A stretch of DNA of 64,000 nt from Sipunculus nudus (GCA_026874595.1 CM049322.1:39033340-39097339); one strand, 5' to 3'. Numbered from the stretch's first letter, positions 22,058 to 33,899 are shown. Numbers and translations: made by a program. Notes: generated by a model from the letters alone, not told the origin.

Positions 22058-24629
22058 TTATAAGTTAATGCACATATCGACTAACTTCTGATAGAAATCA
22101 TGATTGGTTTCGTTGTCGTTCATGAATTCCAGATTAGGGTGACGAGTCTTGCACACGTCCACAAGTTCAAACCATTCTGATTCTGGTACGTCTGTGTCAT
22201 ACAATATCAGCATCTTCATGTTCTTGAGTAGGTGTGGATTTTGGGTGATGTATGACACATCTTCAATCGGGTTTCCATTTATCAACAGTAAGAACAGTGA
22301 TTCCGGGGTGTTTTGTATGATATGTTGCAGACCCTGCGATGTCATGTTACATTCAGTTAACGATAACATAGTTAAAGGAGTGAGCCTGGACACGGCTTTA
22401 CTGATGGACTCAGCAGCTCCCGAAATGTCATTACCATCAAGCTGGAAGGCCAGGAGCCTGGAACACGATGAGGGCATTGCAGCACATAATGTGATGATCT
22501 GACCCGTAGTCAATGAGGTATTTTCTAAACATAAGGTTGCCAGGTTATTATGAGCCACGAATGATCTGATCCCATCACCGATCAAAGATCGATGTCTTTC
22601 AAAGACATTTCAACAAGGCAAGGTAACTGATTCATATATGACGTCAAAATTTCTCTGCACTTTACAATATCTAGTCTACGTAAATTCAGTTTTCTCCCTT
22701 TTTTACAATCGAGTAAGGATACCAAGAGGCGTTCACTGTCGTCAGGTGACATTCTGTCCATCCTTATCTCAATTTCACGTAGTCCCGTCATTTGACTTAT
22801 GTATTTACCAAGTAGTCCTATGTCTTCAGCAGCTACACATAAAAGACACAAAGCTGAAACATTTTGCAATTCCAAAATAGAAAATATTCTCTTTGATCTC
22901 TCCACAGGCAGCATTTCTGCAGTGATTGCAACATCCATGACCTCCTGCTGTGATTAAACATGGTCACATAAAAGCAGAAGACTCTCAGCCTGCTGAGTCC
23001 CAAGGTCAAACGTTACATAGAGTGGCAAAGGAATATCGATGAGCTCTGCGTCCTTATATTCAAGAATGCAATGATGCAAAACATAGCTGATATCATTACA
23101 GGGCAATGACAATTCCGGAATATCGATTTCGTCATCAAAATTATCATCATCTCCATCAGCACCTTCTTTTTCTTCTCCATAAACTTCATTATCTTCGACG
23201 TCTTCACAATAATTTAGTTCTTTGATACATTTTTCCGTATTAAAATATGGACATTGTCCGCTTGATGGAAATTCCGTTGTTTCCTTTACCACATAAATAC
23301 AATGACTTAAGACAATATTGGCGCATGACAAGCTATAAAGATAATTACACCAGGCCCCAGAACCCCTTCAGCCCAGGAAGTCAATGATCTGTTGATGATA
23401 GTGGTCTTTCCTGATCCTGGCCGACCTTGGATAAATACAAGTTTTCCCTTTTCCTTTAAGAAAGAAACATTTATATATATATATATATATATATAATATT
23501 GGCGCATGACTCCGACAGACCAGCTATAAAGATAATTACATTCCGGGAGTCATGTATCCGAATAATTGTGTTGAGATGTTCCAGCAATGTGTTAAAATAT
23601 TTCGGCGAGTGCACGACAGCATAGGCCGCTAGGAGTTCTTGGAGGAAAAGATGGGAAAATGTAAATTTATTGTCAGTTTCAAATCCTTCAGTAACAGTTC
23701 TTATCATTAACCCTAATTCATGGGCTTTCATAAGTATTTGGTCTTGATTTGACGCGCCTTCGCCCGTGGTAAATGTAAATCTGTTAATTTCGCCCATAAG
23801 ACTCAATAGTGCCAAGATGCCACAACTCAGAATGATCTCGTGATCTTCAGCTAAATTAAGTAAATCTGCCACAGGCGGTGGCTTGACTTTGTGTTTGTAC
23901 ATATCCAATGTAAACTTGAGAACTCTGATATTTGGTTCTGTTTTAGAGCGGCCAAGACCTCTCCCAGCCTCCCAGACTATGCATACCAGGTTCATGTGTA
24001 GCGGAACACTGCACAAGCTCTGCCGATTCTTCTTTTCAATTTCTGTTTGTAACGCGGATGCAGTTTCTTCCAAGACTGCAGGCTGTAATGATGTCATATG
24101 AAACCTGAATTTTCCACTTGAATTTGCGAAGTATTTGCGTATGTACAATGCAATGTTTTTCATCGAAGCCTTGAATCTCGAAAAAGGTTGTATAGTATTT
24201 GACCAGTTTGTAAGATTCACTGCCGGCCTGTGTGTGGCGCGAAGTTACCACTCTCGAGACATCCGGGTATCGTTGACATTTGATTATTGATGTGATGACG
24301 GGTGACGTGGACGGGTCACACTCATCTAACCCATCCAGAATCACGGTCACATCTTCTGGATTATCCTCAAGAAATGTAAATACCTTTTCAACATCTTCAT
24401 CGTACTGCCAGTAAAGCTGTCCACGAATAACGTCAATGAATGTTTCCCCGGGCTTGACATCACGAAGCCAAATATGTAGCATGATGGCATATTGTTCATC
24501 CCTGATTATGGCAGCATCTTCTGCATCAGGCCCCAGAACCCCTTCAGCCCAGGAAGTCAATGATCTGTTGATGAAAGTGGTCTTTCCTGATCCTGGCCGA
24601 CCTTGGATAAATACAAGTTTTCCCTTTTC
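22058..24629 (-). pseudogene. NACHT-LRR (NLR-type) large exon, disrupted
   Basis: NLR proteins are cytosolic STAND ATPases of innate immunity. On the minus strand the exon starts after a polypyrimidine-AAAG acceptor at 24629. Walker A GRPGSGKTT lies at about 24573-24600 and the Walker B-like VTVILDGLDECD at about 24314-24350; helical NACHT-associated sequence ('GFDE..IALYIRKYF', 'PLHMNLVCIVWE', 'FTFSHLFLQELLAAYAV') follows. An acidic linker at about 23110-23200 precedes leucine-rich repeats to 22058 ('NLATLCLENTSL', 'LLAFQLDGNDISG', 'LTMLSLTECNMT'). Lesions: frameshift at an A5/T5 run near 24155-24160; a roughly 175-bp insertion at 23345-23500; stop TAA at 22954-22956; frameshift near 22575. 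Each is small and flanked by good homology, so this is a young pseudogene or an uncorrected assembly. Upstream exons were not identified. Confidence 0.8.
23313..23540 (-). repeat. internal duplication of the NLR P-loop segment
   Basis: 23351-23477 repeats 24527-24653 with about two mismatches in 127 bases. It includes the last intron bases, the exon start and the Walker A codons. The copy is dropped into the same exon, joined by a (TA)n tract (23473-23495), and flanked by two copies of the sequence encoding VIIFIA..SCANI (23315-23348 and 23495-23537; the outer copy has lost about 10 bases). Removing it restores homology but not the other lesions. Confidence 0.85.
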
Positions 24630-24659
24630 CTTTAAAAAAGAAACATTTATATTACAACA

Positions 24660-26235
24660 AGCAACTTATTTATCGGGAAGGAAAATACTACGAACGTACT
24701 GAAATTAATCAGTTTACGTAATTAGTAACACTTGTGTACATAACGTAAATAATAGGGCATTTTCAATTAAAAGGTTATTTTTTATAATACAATTCCTTTT
24801 AATATGACCGCACACCTTATGAAATATCTGTCACGGTGTGTTTGGTCTTTATATTGAAACAATTCCCCGACATGCAAAGTTGACCAATATCGACATCGTG
24901 TTGTCCTCGACCGTACGGCCACCTTGGAATTCTTCCTTATGATCTATGGTAATAAGTCGCAATTCTTTTGCGCAATCGGGTCAACTCCTCGTCATGTGTT
25001 TTCGTGTGAGGAGTGGTATTCTCATCTGTAGATATTTATGAAAGGTTAAGAATAACAATAAAGGAAAACGACGTTTCCCTCTACTCAATTAAACAATCTA
25101 AAATTTGTTAGGCTACAATATAATTTTGTATCAAATAATAATACCAACAAAATATTTGATGACAGCTATTTCTAACAACAATTACAGTTTCTTACAACAC
25201 TTTCTAATGCAACCGTTCCAATGACGCCAAACGTGCATACGTGATGTTACAGCGTGCACCTTTTTCATGGGCATAATTAAAATTTGTTTTGTTATAAAGG
25301 TTCATAAACTAGTATAAAGGTTACCAACATATATATAATGGGTTTCATATTTATTTAAGCATGGTGCTAGGAATATTAAAGAAGTACTGTTTAAATCCAA
25401 AGTGTGTATGTTCTCAAAGTTAGATAAACTCCTACTTCAGAACTCAGAATCAAATCGAAAATGTTATATATTGAGAGTTAAAATATTAGTCAGAGAGTTT
25501 ATAAATCTGTTCACATGATCAGTTGTGGATTTAACATGATGTAACAGATGGTTTGTAGCATCACATAAAGGGAAGTAATGTAACCTCTTCATTATTTAAT
25601 AATTATTCATTTATTACTGTTAAGTATAATCCTTCTTTAAAAAGCTCATACTTGGCAAATGAGATATTGTGGATGGTTTGTTCGAACACACTCCATTGCA
25701 AAGACACAAGAATCGGGTAATGAACGTAAACGTTTGACCTTATATAACAATGGGGTGCTTTGATCTCTTTGTAACCTTATCCATTAGTTAATCCTTTAGT
25801 TAAGACAAGAGGGGGAAGGCGTGATACCAGCGTTAGGAATATGCAGGATCTATTTCTAGCTTTTTTATAGTTATGAGCAGTGTACTGTATTGTTATTTTT
25901 TACATATTTTAAATTCTTTTATTTAGTTATTTGCAATAAAAATCGAACTTTTTCATAAAATATTTATAAGTTATGGAAATAAACTGTTTGGTACTGTGTA
26001 TGTTGCTACACGTATTAAATGAGTTTCTTTAATAATGTCTGGGAATGAAAAAAGAAATACTTGTAACTTAAACTTGAAAATTATTTCTGCACAACAATTG
26101 AAGCGTGCGGGTTATATTTTAGGCAATAATACAGGCGACAAGAGAATTATGTTAAATGAATGATTAGGATAGTTGCTCGGCTACATAAAATACAGTGTGC
26201 TTTTTTAAATGAGCATTGATTTACTCCCTTGTATA
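24660..26235. other. spacer between NLR and CARD, no exon confirmed
   Basis: The 5' end of the NLR transcript should lie here on the minus strand, and any first exon of the CARD gene on the plus strand, but no exon was identified with confidence. A minus-strand open segment near 24890-24990 (about 35 codons) is a weak candidate. Confidence 0.35.
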
Positions 26236-26238
26236 CAG

Positions 26239-26683
26239 AGGACGGGCCACAGAGGAAACAAGAACAGCACCGCTGCTATGTGAGGTGAGGAAGAAGAGGT
26301 TAGAAAAACTTCGACCAGAGCTAGTCCAGCGTATCCACTTTTCTGAAACATTACTCTGGTCCGAACTCATGTCAAGTGGAGTCGTATCAAGAATTGATAC
26401 TGAGACCCACGTCAGTCACACCTATTACTGAAGAACTATAACTTACTCAGCTAATTTAAAATAATTATTTTGCAAAATGAAGGTAAGTGGTGGCAAACCG
26501 TGATTTTTCTGTGAATTGAAATAAAAAAATGGTATTTATTATATCTGTATGATTTTATAATTCTAGAATATGGATCCCAACCACAAACAGGCTGAGTGGC
26601 TTTTGGATCATATAAGCCGGCGTACGGACCTGGATTACGAGAATCTCTGTAAGCGTTTGACAAGACAGGGCAGGGACATTTAG
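26239..26683 (+). CDS. CARD domain, two exons (partial gene)
   Basis: CARD is a death-fold adaptor domain used by NLRs, caspases and apoptosis regulators. Exon A (26239-26410) follows acceptor 'cccttgtatacag' and encodes helices 1-3 (KKRLEKLRPELVQRIHFSET, LLWSELMSSGVVSRIDTETH), ending at a gtcagt donor in phase 0. Exon B (26567-26683) follows 'ttataattctag' and continues in phase 0 with NMDPNHKQAEWLLDHISRRT and DLDYENLCKRLTRQGRDI, i.e. helices 4-6 with the family 'LLd.l.rrg...fc..L...G' pattern. The frame then stops (TAG 26681-26683). A one-base shift would read AKLLRIK, the usual CARD end, so a single-base deletion is likely. It diverges from the NLR 1.6 kb away. No start exon was found. This is either a CARD-only protein or a broken piece of a larger gene. 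Confidence 0.65.
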
Positions 26684-26699
26684 CAAAGCTTCTTCGCAT

Positions 26700-27585
26700 T
26701 AAAGGTTATATTATCAATGTTAATAATGTAACTATATATATTGATACATAAGATATGAATATCACAACAATTTCATGATTTCTCTGTTGTTATGTCTCTG
26801 TTTCATTCGCAACCTATTATTATAAAAACAGTCTGCTTTTTGTCGTAATCTCAACATGGAGAAAAGTAATAAGACACTGAATAAGGAAAGTACTGAGACA
26901 CTCTTTAAAATTATGCATCAACATAAAAAGTCAAAACTTTAATAAAAGATTTTTGCATGCTATAATTATTTTATCTCATCAGAATATGCTGAGGCACAGA
27001 GTTGATAATTCCGCTAATCATAATGTGGAAAGAATCGTCCGCCCAAATTTAGCCTCTCTAACACAAGAACATTTACGGAATTATTCCGCCAAGCAAAACA
27101 AAGTGATATTCCTAAATTATAAAATTATAAAAATAACTTCTTTTTATTTTCAGGTATGTCTGGTGGTATCATCCTTATCTCCCAAAGAGCCATACCATAT
27201 TAGCACTGCACAAATAAAAAAAAACAGATTTTTTTTCTCGTGTCATGGGCGAATCCCGATGATTGCGTAACGAAAAGGTATTCAGGGGCCATGATGCGCA
27301 ACTGCCTGCCCGGCTCTTCAAGTAAATTATATTATTATACTATAAACTTCAAATAAAATTATATAAAGTACTACATCGATGCAATACAGTTAAACAATGG
27401 AAAATAAAACATGCAGTTTACTGTCTCCCAATATTTTTGTGACAATTCATTAAACAAATGTGACAGTTGTTAGTAAACGAGATGTTAATTGGGTCAATTA
27501 ATTGAAGGTAGAGCCAACTATAAAAGTTGTGATCGCTTGTGTCAAATAGAAAACTAAACCATATAAGGCACACCATATAAGGCCA
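26700..27585. other. possible further exon, otherwise nothing
   Basis: A plus-strand segment from 26983, after acceptor 'ttttatctcatcag', is open for about 45 codons (NMLRHRVDNSANHNVERIVR and onward) and could be a further exon of the CARD gene, but no domain is recognised and the phase does not obviously match. Confidence 0.25.
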
Positions 27586-27589
27586 TCAA

Positions 27590-27835
27590 CTCTACCTGCT
27601 GCATGCAAAGTCGTTGTGCCGACACGTAATGGGTGCGACTCTGACGTCACGGTTGTTGGTTCCTACAAAAGTGTGCAAAAACACAGAGGTGTTAGGGATC
27701 TCTCGTAGCCTAGTGGCTAATGCAGCTGACCGGAAATCGGAAGATCATAGGTTCGATTGCCATCGGCAGTCCGACTATTCTGTGTATACCTTTTCCATCT
27801 CTATACAATGAACCAGCATGGCTATTCATATATAT
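27590..27835 (+). mobile_element. tRNA-derived SINE-like element, plus strand
   Basis: A-box-like TAGCCTAGTGG (27706-27716) and B-box-like GGTTCGATTGC (27750-27760) stand about 44 bases apart, as in tRNA genes. The body matches the minus-strand copy at 11200-11460, including 'accggaaatcggaagatc', 'tctgtgtatacc' and 'aaccagcatggctattcata'. It has one TGACGTCA (about 27640) and an upstream 'gtgccgacacgt'. The tail is (TA)n to about 27866. Confidence 0.7.
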
Positions 27836-27899
27836 ATATATATATATAGTATACATATATATATATGTCTGAAAGAAGGTTCAATATATATGTGTGTGT

Positions 27900-28975
27900 G
27901 TGATCAATGTCAACATTTTGATCTTGTACCCTATCTGTACCAGACTGCACCAGTCGTGTCATGAATAATGTGAATGTTAACATTTATTAACCTCTGTATA
28001 TGAACAAAATGAACAAAAATCAAGGCAATCGTGTCTTTATACATCCATCAGTAAGAGTACATTTACGTCCACAAGTAATGTATTGGAATCTCACTTGAAA
28101 TGATACCGGTGCATTCATTCTATCATGCAGAACCTCCTTTCTGTCTACATATATGTACGGTAGGTATGTTAAATTATTTGACAACCAACCCTTTCTTCTT
28201 TTTCTTAATTCCTAACTTACATTTTCTTACCTGATAAATCTGATTACCTAACATCCTTTGATCTTAACATCAGGTCTATCTTCAGTGTAGTAGAGTTAGG
28301 TTAGAATAATTCTGTGAGACCATTGCATGCAAGTGTGTTGGTTTAAAGAATCTCCTTGGAAAGCTGAAATGAGATCCCTGTGGCATATATTCTGTGAGTT
28401 AAAAGGGGTGTTTGTGATCCCCGGAAAAATGTAAAATACATAAAAATGGCCAGATATTTGGCGTTTTTCAATTGTTTTCAAATCGGGTTGCTTGGATTTG
28501 GATAGTTTTTCTTGTACAGAAGACTAGTGGCGCCACCTACGATCTCTAATTATGCCGTTCAATATCCTTATAACTGCCACTTGATAATTGTGCTAGTTCT
28601 CAGATTTGAAGACTGGTGACATGGACCGTAATCTTCAATGTCAATTAAATAACCTTAAAAGTACTGCATATGTTTTCCTCAATTTTGGTACACCTATTGT
28701 GTCTTGGAGTAGTTCTAAAACTAATGAATATGAATTTGATCTTAAAACTTAAGGTCCGATCAATGGAAATCTTTGAAGCCTATATGTTTTGAAATACTGG
28801 CCAAACACTAAATGACACAACTATTATCTTTTAGAAACACCTGACTTCTTGAAAGAGAACGAAACCTGAAGATGTTGAGTTCAAATTGACAAAGATCAAG
28901 ATCATAGGGTCCGCTGCTTTAGAATGATTCTTTCATGCATTTGATGAAAAAAAGTTTCATACGAAATCTTTTATC
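27900..28975. other. nothing recognised
   Basis: AT-rich flank of the LTR retrotransposon; no coding frame with a domain. Confidence 0.45.
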
Positions 28976-28980
28976 TTTGA

Positions 28981-29245
28981 TGTATGTCACCAGAGATTAG
29001 TTACCTAATTTATTCAACGAATATTATTGGATGTTAACGTAGTTGTAGGGAACCCAAGTGTCATGTTTTGGGTTTAGGCCAGTGCAGTTTTGAGTCAGTA
29101 AAAACTGTCTTATCTGGACCGGTTCCTGTAGCCTTAGAGACAGCTAACCTGTATGCTTGACTTTTGGTACATTTGTCTCTGTAGGGGTGTCCAGTTGTTT
29201 TGTATTCATATGATCGAACGATGGGCCAAGGACGGTTGCTGAGAG
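28981..29245 (+). repeat. left LTR (partial)
   Basis: Begins TGTATGTCACC and aligns with the right LTR to 'gatcgaacgatgggccaagg' at about 29230. Beyond that similarity fades, so either the LTR interior diverged or a rearrangement removed its end. 29280-29920 is more GC-rich leader-like sequence without a clear primer-binding site. Confidence 0.7.
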
Positions 29246-29929
29246 GCGTTGATTTCTGTGCGTAGAAGGTCAGTGTCAAAGATCTTCAACGGGAAACTCA
29301 TTAACGGACTTGAGCGTGGAAGCGACTACGGGGATCTCTCTGTATAGGACTACAGAGTGGATATCGAAATTACCAACGGACTGGTAACCCGTCGATGTGG
29401 TTTTACCGTTGCGAAGTCCGGCAGACAAGGAAAAATCTATACGCTATCCGTGGGTGGTACTGGATCCGTCAGTAGTTAGCTGTACGGCAAGGGACACTTT
29501 GACGCGTGTACTATGGTGACTCAATTGAATTGTATCGGGCGCCTGTTGAGTGTACCATAGTGAATCCAGGAAACCCGATCGTGCGTGACGGCTATGTGAT
29601 AATCAGCCAAGGGACCCGGGAGCTCTAGTAAATTTACAGTGGGTTGACTCTGTGGTATTGTTATTGTATAATACGGACTCAGTGTCATGTGTCTGGAATG
29701 TGGAAGGCCTCTCCAGAGGAGGGTACGTTTATCATGATTTTATTTGCTTTGATTTGGTAGCACTTGTTTTTCTCATCTTCTGTGTGAATGTGCAAGTTCA
29801 GCCAGTTTGGTCCACTTTTTTAACGAAACCTGGAGTGTCCCCCCCTGGGGTTGTGATAATATGGCAAGCGTTAATGTGGGAATTTCGCATTTAATGACGA
29901 GCATTGGTTTGGCCTTTTAAGTGCTGGGT

Positions 29930-32135
29930 TGCAACCACTGTTGTAATAACGTTCACTATTGAATTATTTATTACAATAATGGTTGATAAGGGCCAGTGTG
30001 TGCCAACCACTTTTGTAATACCGGTCACTATTGTAATAATAATTACGAAAGTGGTTGCAGTTAACAATTTATTACAATTAAAATACATTGTAATAATTAT
30101 CGTTATTGATATAAATTATCACACAAGGAAAGCATTTCAAGATGAACGATGAGAGGAATTGCAGCTGAAGTGGTCAGATAGAAGTGGTCGCTAGGTTTTG
30201 ATACATTAGTGGCTTTTATTGTGCAAACTTCCTCGGAACGGGAGACATTGATTTGGGTTCGTCTGTCTGTCTGTCTGTCTGCTCTTACAGGAAGTAAAAT
30301 ATGAGGTCAGTTACAGGTAGACAATGTACTTGTGGGGTTTATTTGTACACTGTGGGGTTAACCTATCAAAGAAGGTTTCTCAAAGTAGGAAAAGGTATTT
30401 CGGGTGTTTTTGTGTGGCTTTGGGAAAAAAATACCCCACAATGTTTTGTCTGTATGTCTATAAGCCATTTGTAAGTTGTGAAAAGTGTCTGCACACCATC
30501 TTAGCACCGTATGGTGTTGCCACCGACATACGATCTTGTGGACCTAAGAGTAAGACTCGTACTCTGCGCTATTACGACCCGCTGCTCTTTGCCAAGCATG
30601 TGATTTAAAAGTTCAGCAGTGACTATATATTTTTTGTATATTTGTAGTTGTCTGTGCTTAAGATGGGTTGAAAAAAACCCAGGATGATAGACCATTAACA
30701 CCATATGTACAGACTGAAATTCCTCATTTGATCCACGGTACAAAAATTAAAGCTGTCTCCACTATGTAGCATTTTTTTTTTCTTATTTATGTCACCTTAT
30801 AATGGACAGACAAAAAACTGCACAGTGTAGCAACTGTGCGTATGTCTGTCTGTCCGTCCTTCATGTTTTTGTTTCCGTGCGATAACTTTCCTAAATATTA
30901 TCAGATTTCATTAAGATTTAGGTAAGTGGTTGCTCTTATTCGTATCTTGCAGTGTCTGTCTGAAAATTTATTCTCTACAGCCCAAACAACTAAAAATATT
31001 GTTTCCAAGTCACAACTAAATAATATAACACGTGGAGACTTCATCAGGGGCAAAGAAACCTAAGAACCTACCACTTTGAAATGTGGAGACAAATTCTGGC
31101 GAAAATAAAAACTATACATTGATAGGGCAAACAAGAAGAACAACATGAGGCAGATTTCGACGAATTTGCTTGTTACAATAATGGTTGATCTACCCGGTCA
31201 ATAGACAGTAGTGTAATAACGTTAATTATTGTAATAAATATAATTATTGATATATATTATCACACAAGGATGGAATTTCGACATTTTAAAAGTCCATAGT
31301 ATTTTACACTTGAACACAAATATATAAATTATATACAAATTATCACGTAAGGATGGATTGCAACGTTTAAGAATACTATAAATCCCCAGTATTAAACACT
31401 TTTAGAAGTGTCCCCTAGTATTTATTACACTTAAGGGACCGCTTACAATACGGTTGCTCGGCGCGATCACTATGGATAATAAAAGTTACTATTGTAAAAA
31501 AATGCCGTTATTTGTATAAATAATGGCTTAAGGATGGAATGCTACGTTGTAGATCAATAAAAATCACCAGTATTTTAATACTGAATACATATATATGAAA
31601 TTAGTGGCATTTCAAGATGAACGATGAGAGGAATTACTTCTTACGTCGTCAGATAAAGTGGCCCCCCGTTTTTATTACAATGGTGGTTGTTCAACGGGGT
31701 CACTATTTAAAAAAAATGTTGTCGTTGATATAAATAATGACGTAAGGAAGGATTGTTACATATTAATAAAAATAAAAGTCCCTAAATAGTATACAATAAA
31801 ACACAAATATATAAACATTTAAATTTAAGAAAAAAACAGATTAGACACCTGGAGCAGAGAAACTAGGGGCCGCTGGTTATTATTACAATAATATTGTCAA
31901 AAAAGTCACCAGTATAATGTTTCAAAATACAAATAAGTGCTTTTGTCGGAAAAGTTACGGTGAATTGTGTTTTTTTTTCAGGGAATGGCATTTGTTTGGA
32001 AGAATCTCAACGAAACTGAGAACATTTTCCGCAAATAAAATCAACCATAATTTTTACAATAGGTCCCGTTATTAAAACTGGCCCTTACCAACCACTATTG
32101 TAATTATTATTACAATAGTGAACGTTATTATAAAA
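29930..32135. mobile_element. palindrome-rich insertion with inverted ends
   Basis: Left end 29937-29998 is an inverted match of 32075-32135 ('taataacgttcactattg' through 'taagggccagt'). Multiple hairpins share the arm 'caaccactnttgtaata' (29930-29990, 30002-30060, 32093-32120). A perfect one has 12-base arms CACTATTGTAAT/ATTACAATAGTG and a 4-base loop (32093-32120). Internal diverged repeats of a 'gatataaattatcacacaag' unit occur at about 30105, 31240, 31335, 31515 and 31718, and 'catttcaagatgaacgatga' occurs at 30133 and 31610. No transposase is visible, so it looks like one or more nested non-autonomous elements. A (TCTG)n run lies at 30261-30281. Confidence 0.6.
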
Positions 32136-32639
32136 GTCTTTCAACAGGAATGATATCCTTTCAGGATTTTTATTGCCTGTGCATTTGGTCAATTTTTCAT
32201 ATAGATTAGTGATATAACTTCTTTGGATTGTTTAATGGTTTGTAGCAACCTATTTTGAAATCGAATCAGTGCTGAGACTTGACGAATGCACATTTCATAT
32301 CAGTTCATTTCAGGTTAATATTTTGACATAGTGAACCACGGTTATGTGCTTAATATTTATAAGGCTAGAGTAGAGATTAGACAGAGCTATTTAGGTTGAT
32401 AAAATATCTGAGGTTTGTGAGGATTTGTTGAGTGAGGTCACACAAAAGGTGTTTCCTTTTGAAAAGATATAAATGACACATACTTGGTGTTTATCCGTTT
32501 GTCCGTGCGTCTTTTGATTTTCGGTGCAACCCACTTATGATTGTAGGGATACCACCGGCTCGCTTTATCAGCGTTTTCTGTTTGCGTATGCGGATCCTTT
32601 GAATATGGTACGCGTTTCATTTGTGTAATTGGTCAGTTT

Positions 32640-33255
32640 AACCGTAAACATGGAGTCTTTGAAATCCATTGTCGAGGTTACTAAGACGTTGCTCTACAAA
32701 AACAAGTTTTTTTTAACAAGTGTTGAGGCGTTAGAAGCCAAGCTGCTGGGGGAGTGGGGGGGTGGGGGTGGGGGGAGGCTCTATGAGAGGGCTAGGCAGC
32801 GAGAGATAGAACACGAACAGAGAGAGAGACAGAAAGGGAACGTGAAGCAGCAGAGCGGGAATGCGTAGAACGCGAAACTGAGAGAGCTCACGGGTTAGGA
32901 ATACTGAAATTAAAATCAGCATTCAGCGATAGTGAGGGCGATGGTTAACAGATGAGGAGTAAGGAATCAGTCCCGAAGCTCAAGCTCTCTCCGTTTGACG
33001 ATCAGCACGATAAACTAGATGCGTTTCTCGAGCGATATGAACGGTTAGCGTTTTGTCAAAAGTACGATCGAGAGAGCTGGGCTTTGTACTTAATCCTTTG
33101 TTGCGTGGTAGCGCTCTTGTTAGCGATGCCATAAATTGCGAAAAGCTAAAGTTAGCCCTTTTAAGCGTTTCCAGATGACTGAGGAGTGTTATCGTAGCAA
33201 GTTTCGTACTTGAAGGTCAGAGCGAGGCGAAACCAACAGTCAGTTCGCGGTGCGT
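32640..33255 (+). pseudogene. retrotransposon gag relic
   Basis: Frames read a leader with MESLKSIVEVTKTLL, a charged Arg/Glu-rich coiled stretch (REIEHEQRERQK), then PKLKLSPFDDQHDKLDAFLE with RYERLAFCQKY and, after a break, FQMTEECYRSKFRT and QFAVRL. This follows the usual gag outline 'KLP.F....D..D.YL.RFERYA...W' and 'TE..YR..FR'. Frameshifts and a stop (about 33211) break it. 'QFAVRLM' runs directly into integrase sequence, so the gag 3' end, protease and integrase front half are deleted. A G-rich run (32746-32778) interrupts the frame. Confidence 0.65.
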
Positions 33256-33259
33256 CTCA

Positions 33260-33850
33260 TGCGTGAAAGGGATGGTGGAAAGATTCAAAGGCACACTGAA
33301 ACAGATGTTAAAGCGTAAGTTCGCGGAGAGTCCACGGGTTTGGGATCGATACTTGAGCGCGGTACTCTTTGCATATAAAAGGACACCACATGAGGTCACA
33401 GGTTTATTTCCTTTTGAGTTGCTCTACGGGCGAGTTGTGAGAGGTCCCATGCGCCTTTTACGCTCTCTGTGGACCAAACGCCAAGCGGATGCGGAAATTA
33501 AGACTACGTATCAGTACATTCTCTATCTCTAGGACAAGCTGAGCGATACGTGCGCGCTACCTCGCGAAGCTTTGAGGAAATCCGCGGATGGATACAAACA
33601 GTTCTATGTCCTGGGCAAACGCACCCGCCAATTTTAGATAGGGGATGTATGTCTTTTACTCCTCTCGATGGACCGTAACAAACTGCTTCCAGTGGAAGGG
33701 CCCCTACACCGTTGTATCTGGAGTAGCTGACCTAGACTATCGGGTTAAGGTCGACATCAAGTTAAAAAGTTTTCATGTGAAAATGCTGAAACGGTATCAG
33801 ACCAAAGCTGATCCTCAGCATGTGTTAGAGGCGGTCACCTTGTGTACGAC
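33260..33850 (+). pseudogene. integrase C-terminal half with GPY/F domain
   Basis: The frame from 33269 reads GMVERFKGTLKQMLKRKFAE with ESPRVWDRYLSAVLFAYK and TPHEVTGLFPFELLYGRVVR. This is the standard gypsy integrase core end that contains the catalytic Glu of 'VERF'. A stop at 33530-33532 and frame changes follow. From about 33690 'WKGPYTVVSGVADLDYRVKV' is the GPY/F module with 'KSFHVKMLKRY'. The front part of the DDE core and the zinc-binding HHCC region are absent. Confidence 0.75.
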
Positions 33851-33899
33851 GAAACCGTACGAGAACCGAAATTGTGAAATCTACCTTAGTCGGAGAACT

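Noticed and set aside
22149-22502. Plus-strand frame opposite the LRR region
   Set aside because: Antisense shadow of the NLR exon.
24890-24990. Upstream coding exon of the NLR on the minus strand
   Set aside because: Open for about 35 codons but no recognisable motif, and splice sites not convincing; left unannotated as an exon.
29500-29575. Short hairpin 'actatggtgactcaa' with inverted partner
   Set aside because: A single 15-base imperfect pair in the retrotransposon leader; could be chance and has no terminator or riboswitch meaning in this context.
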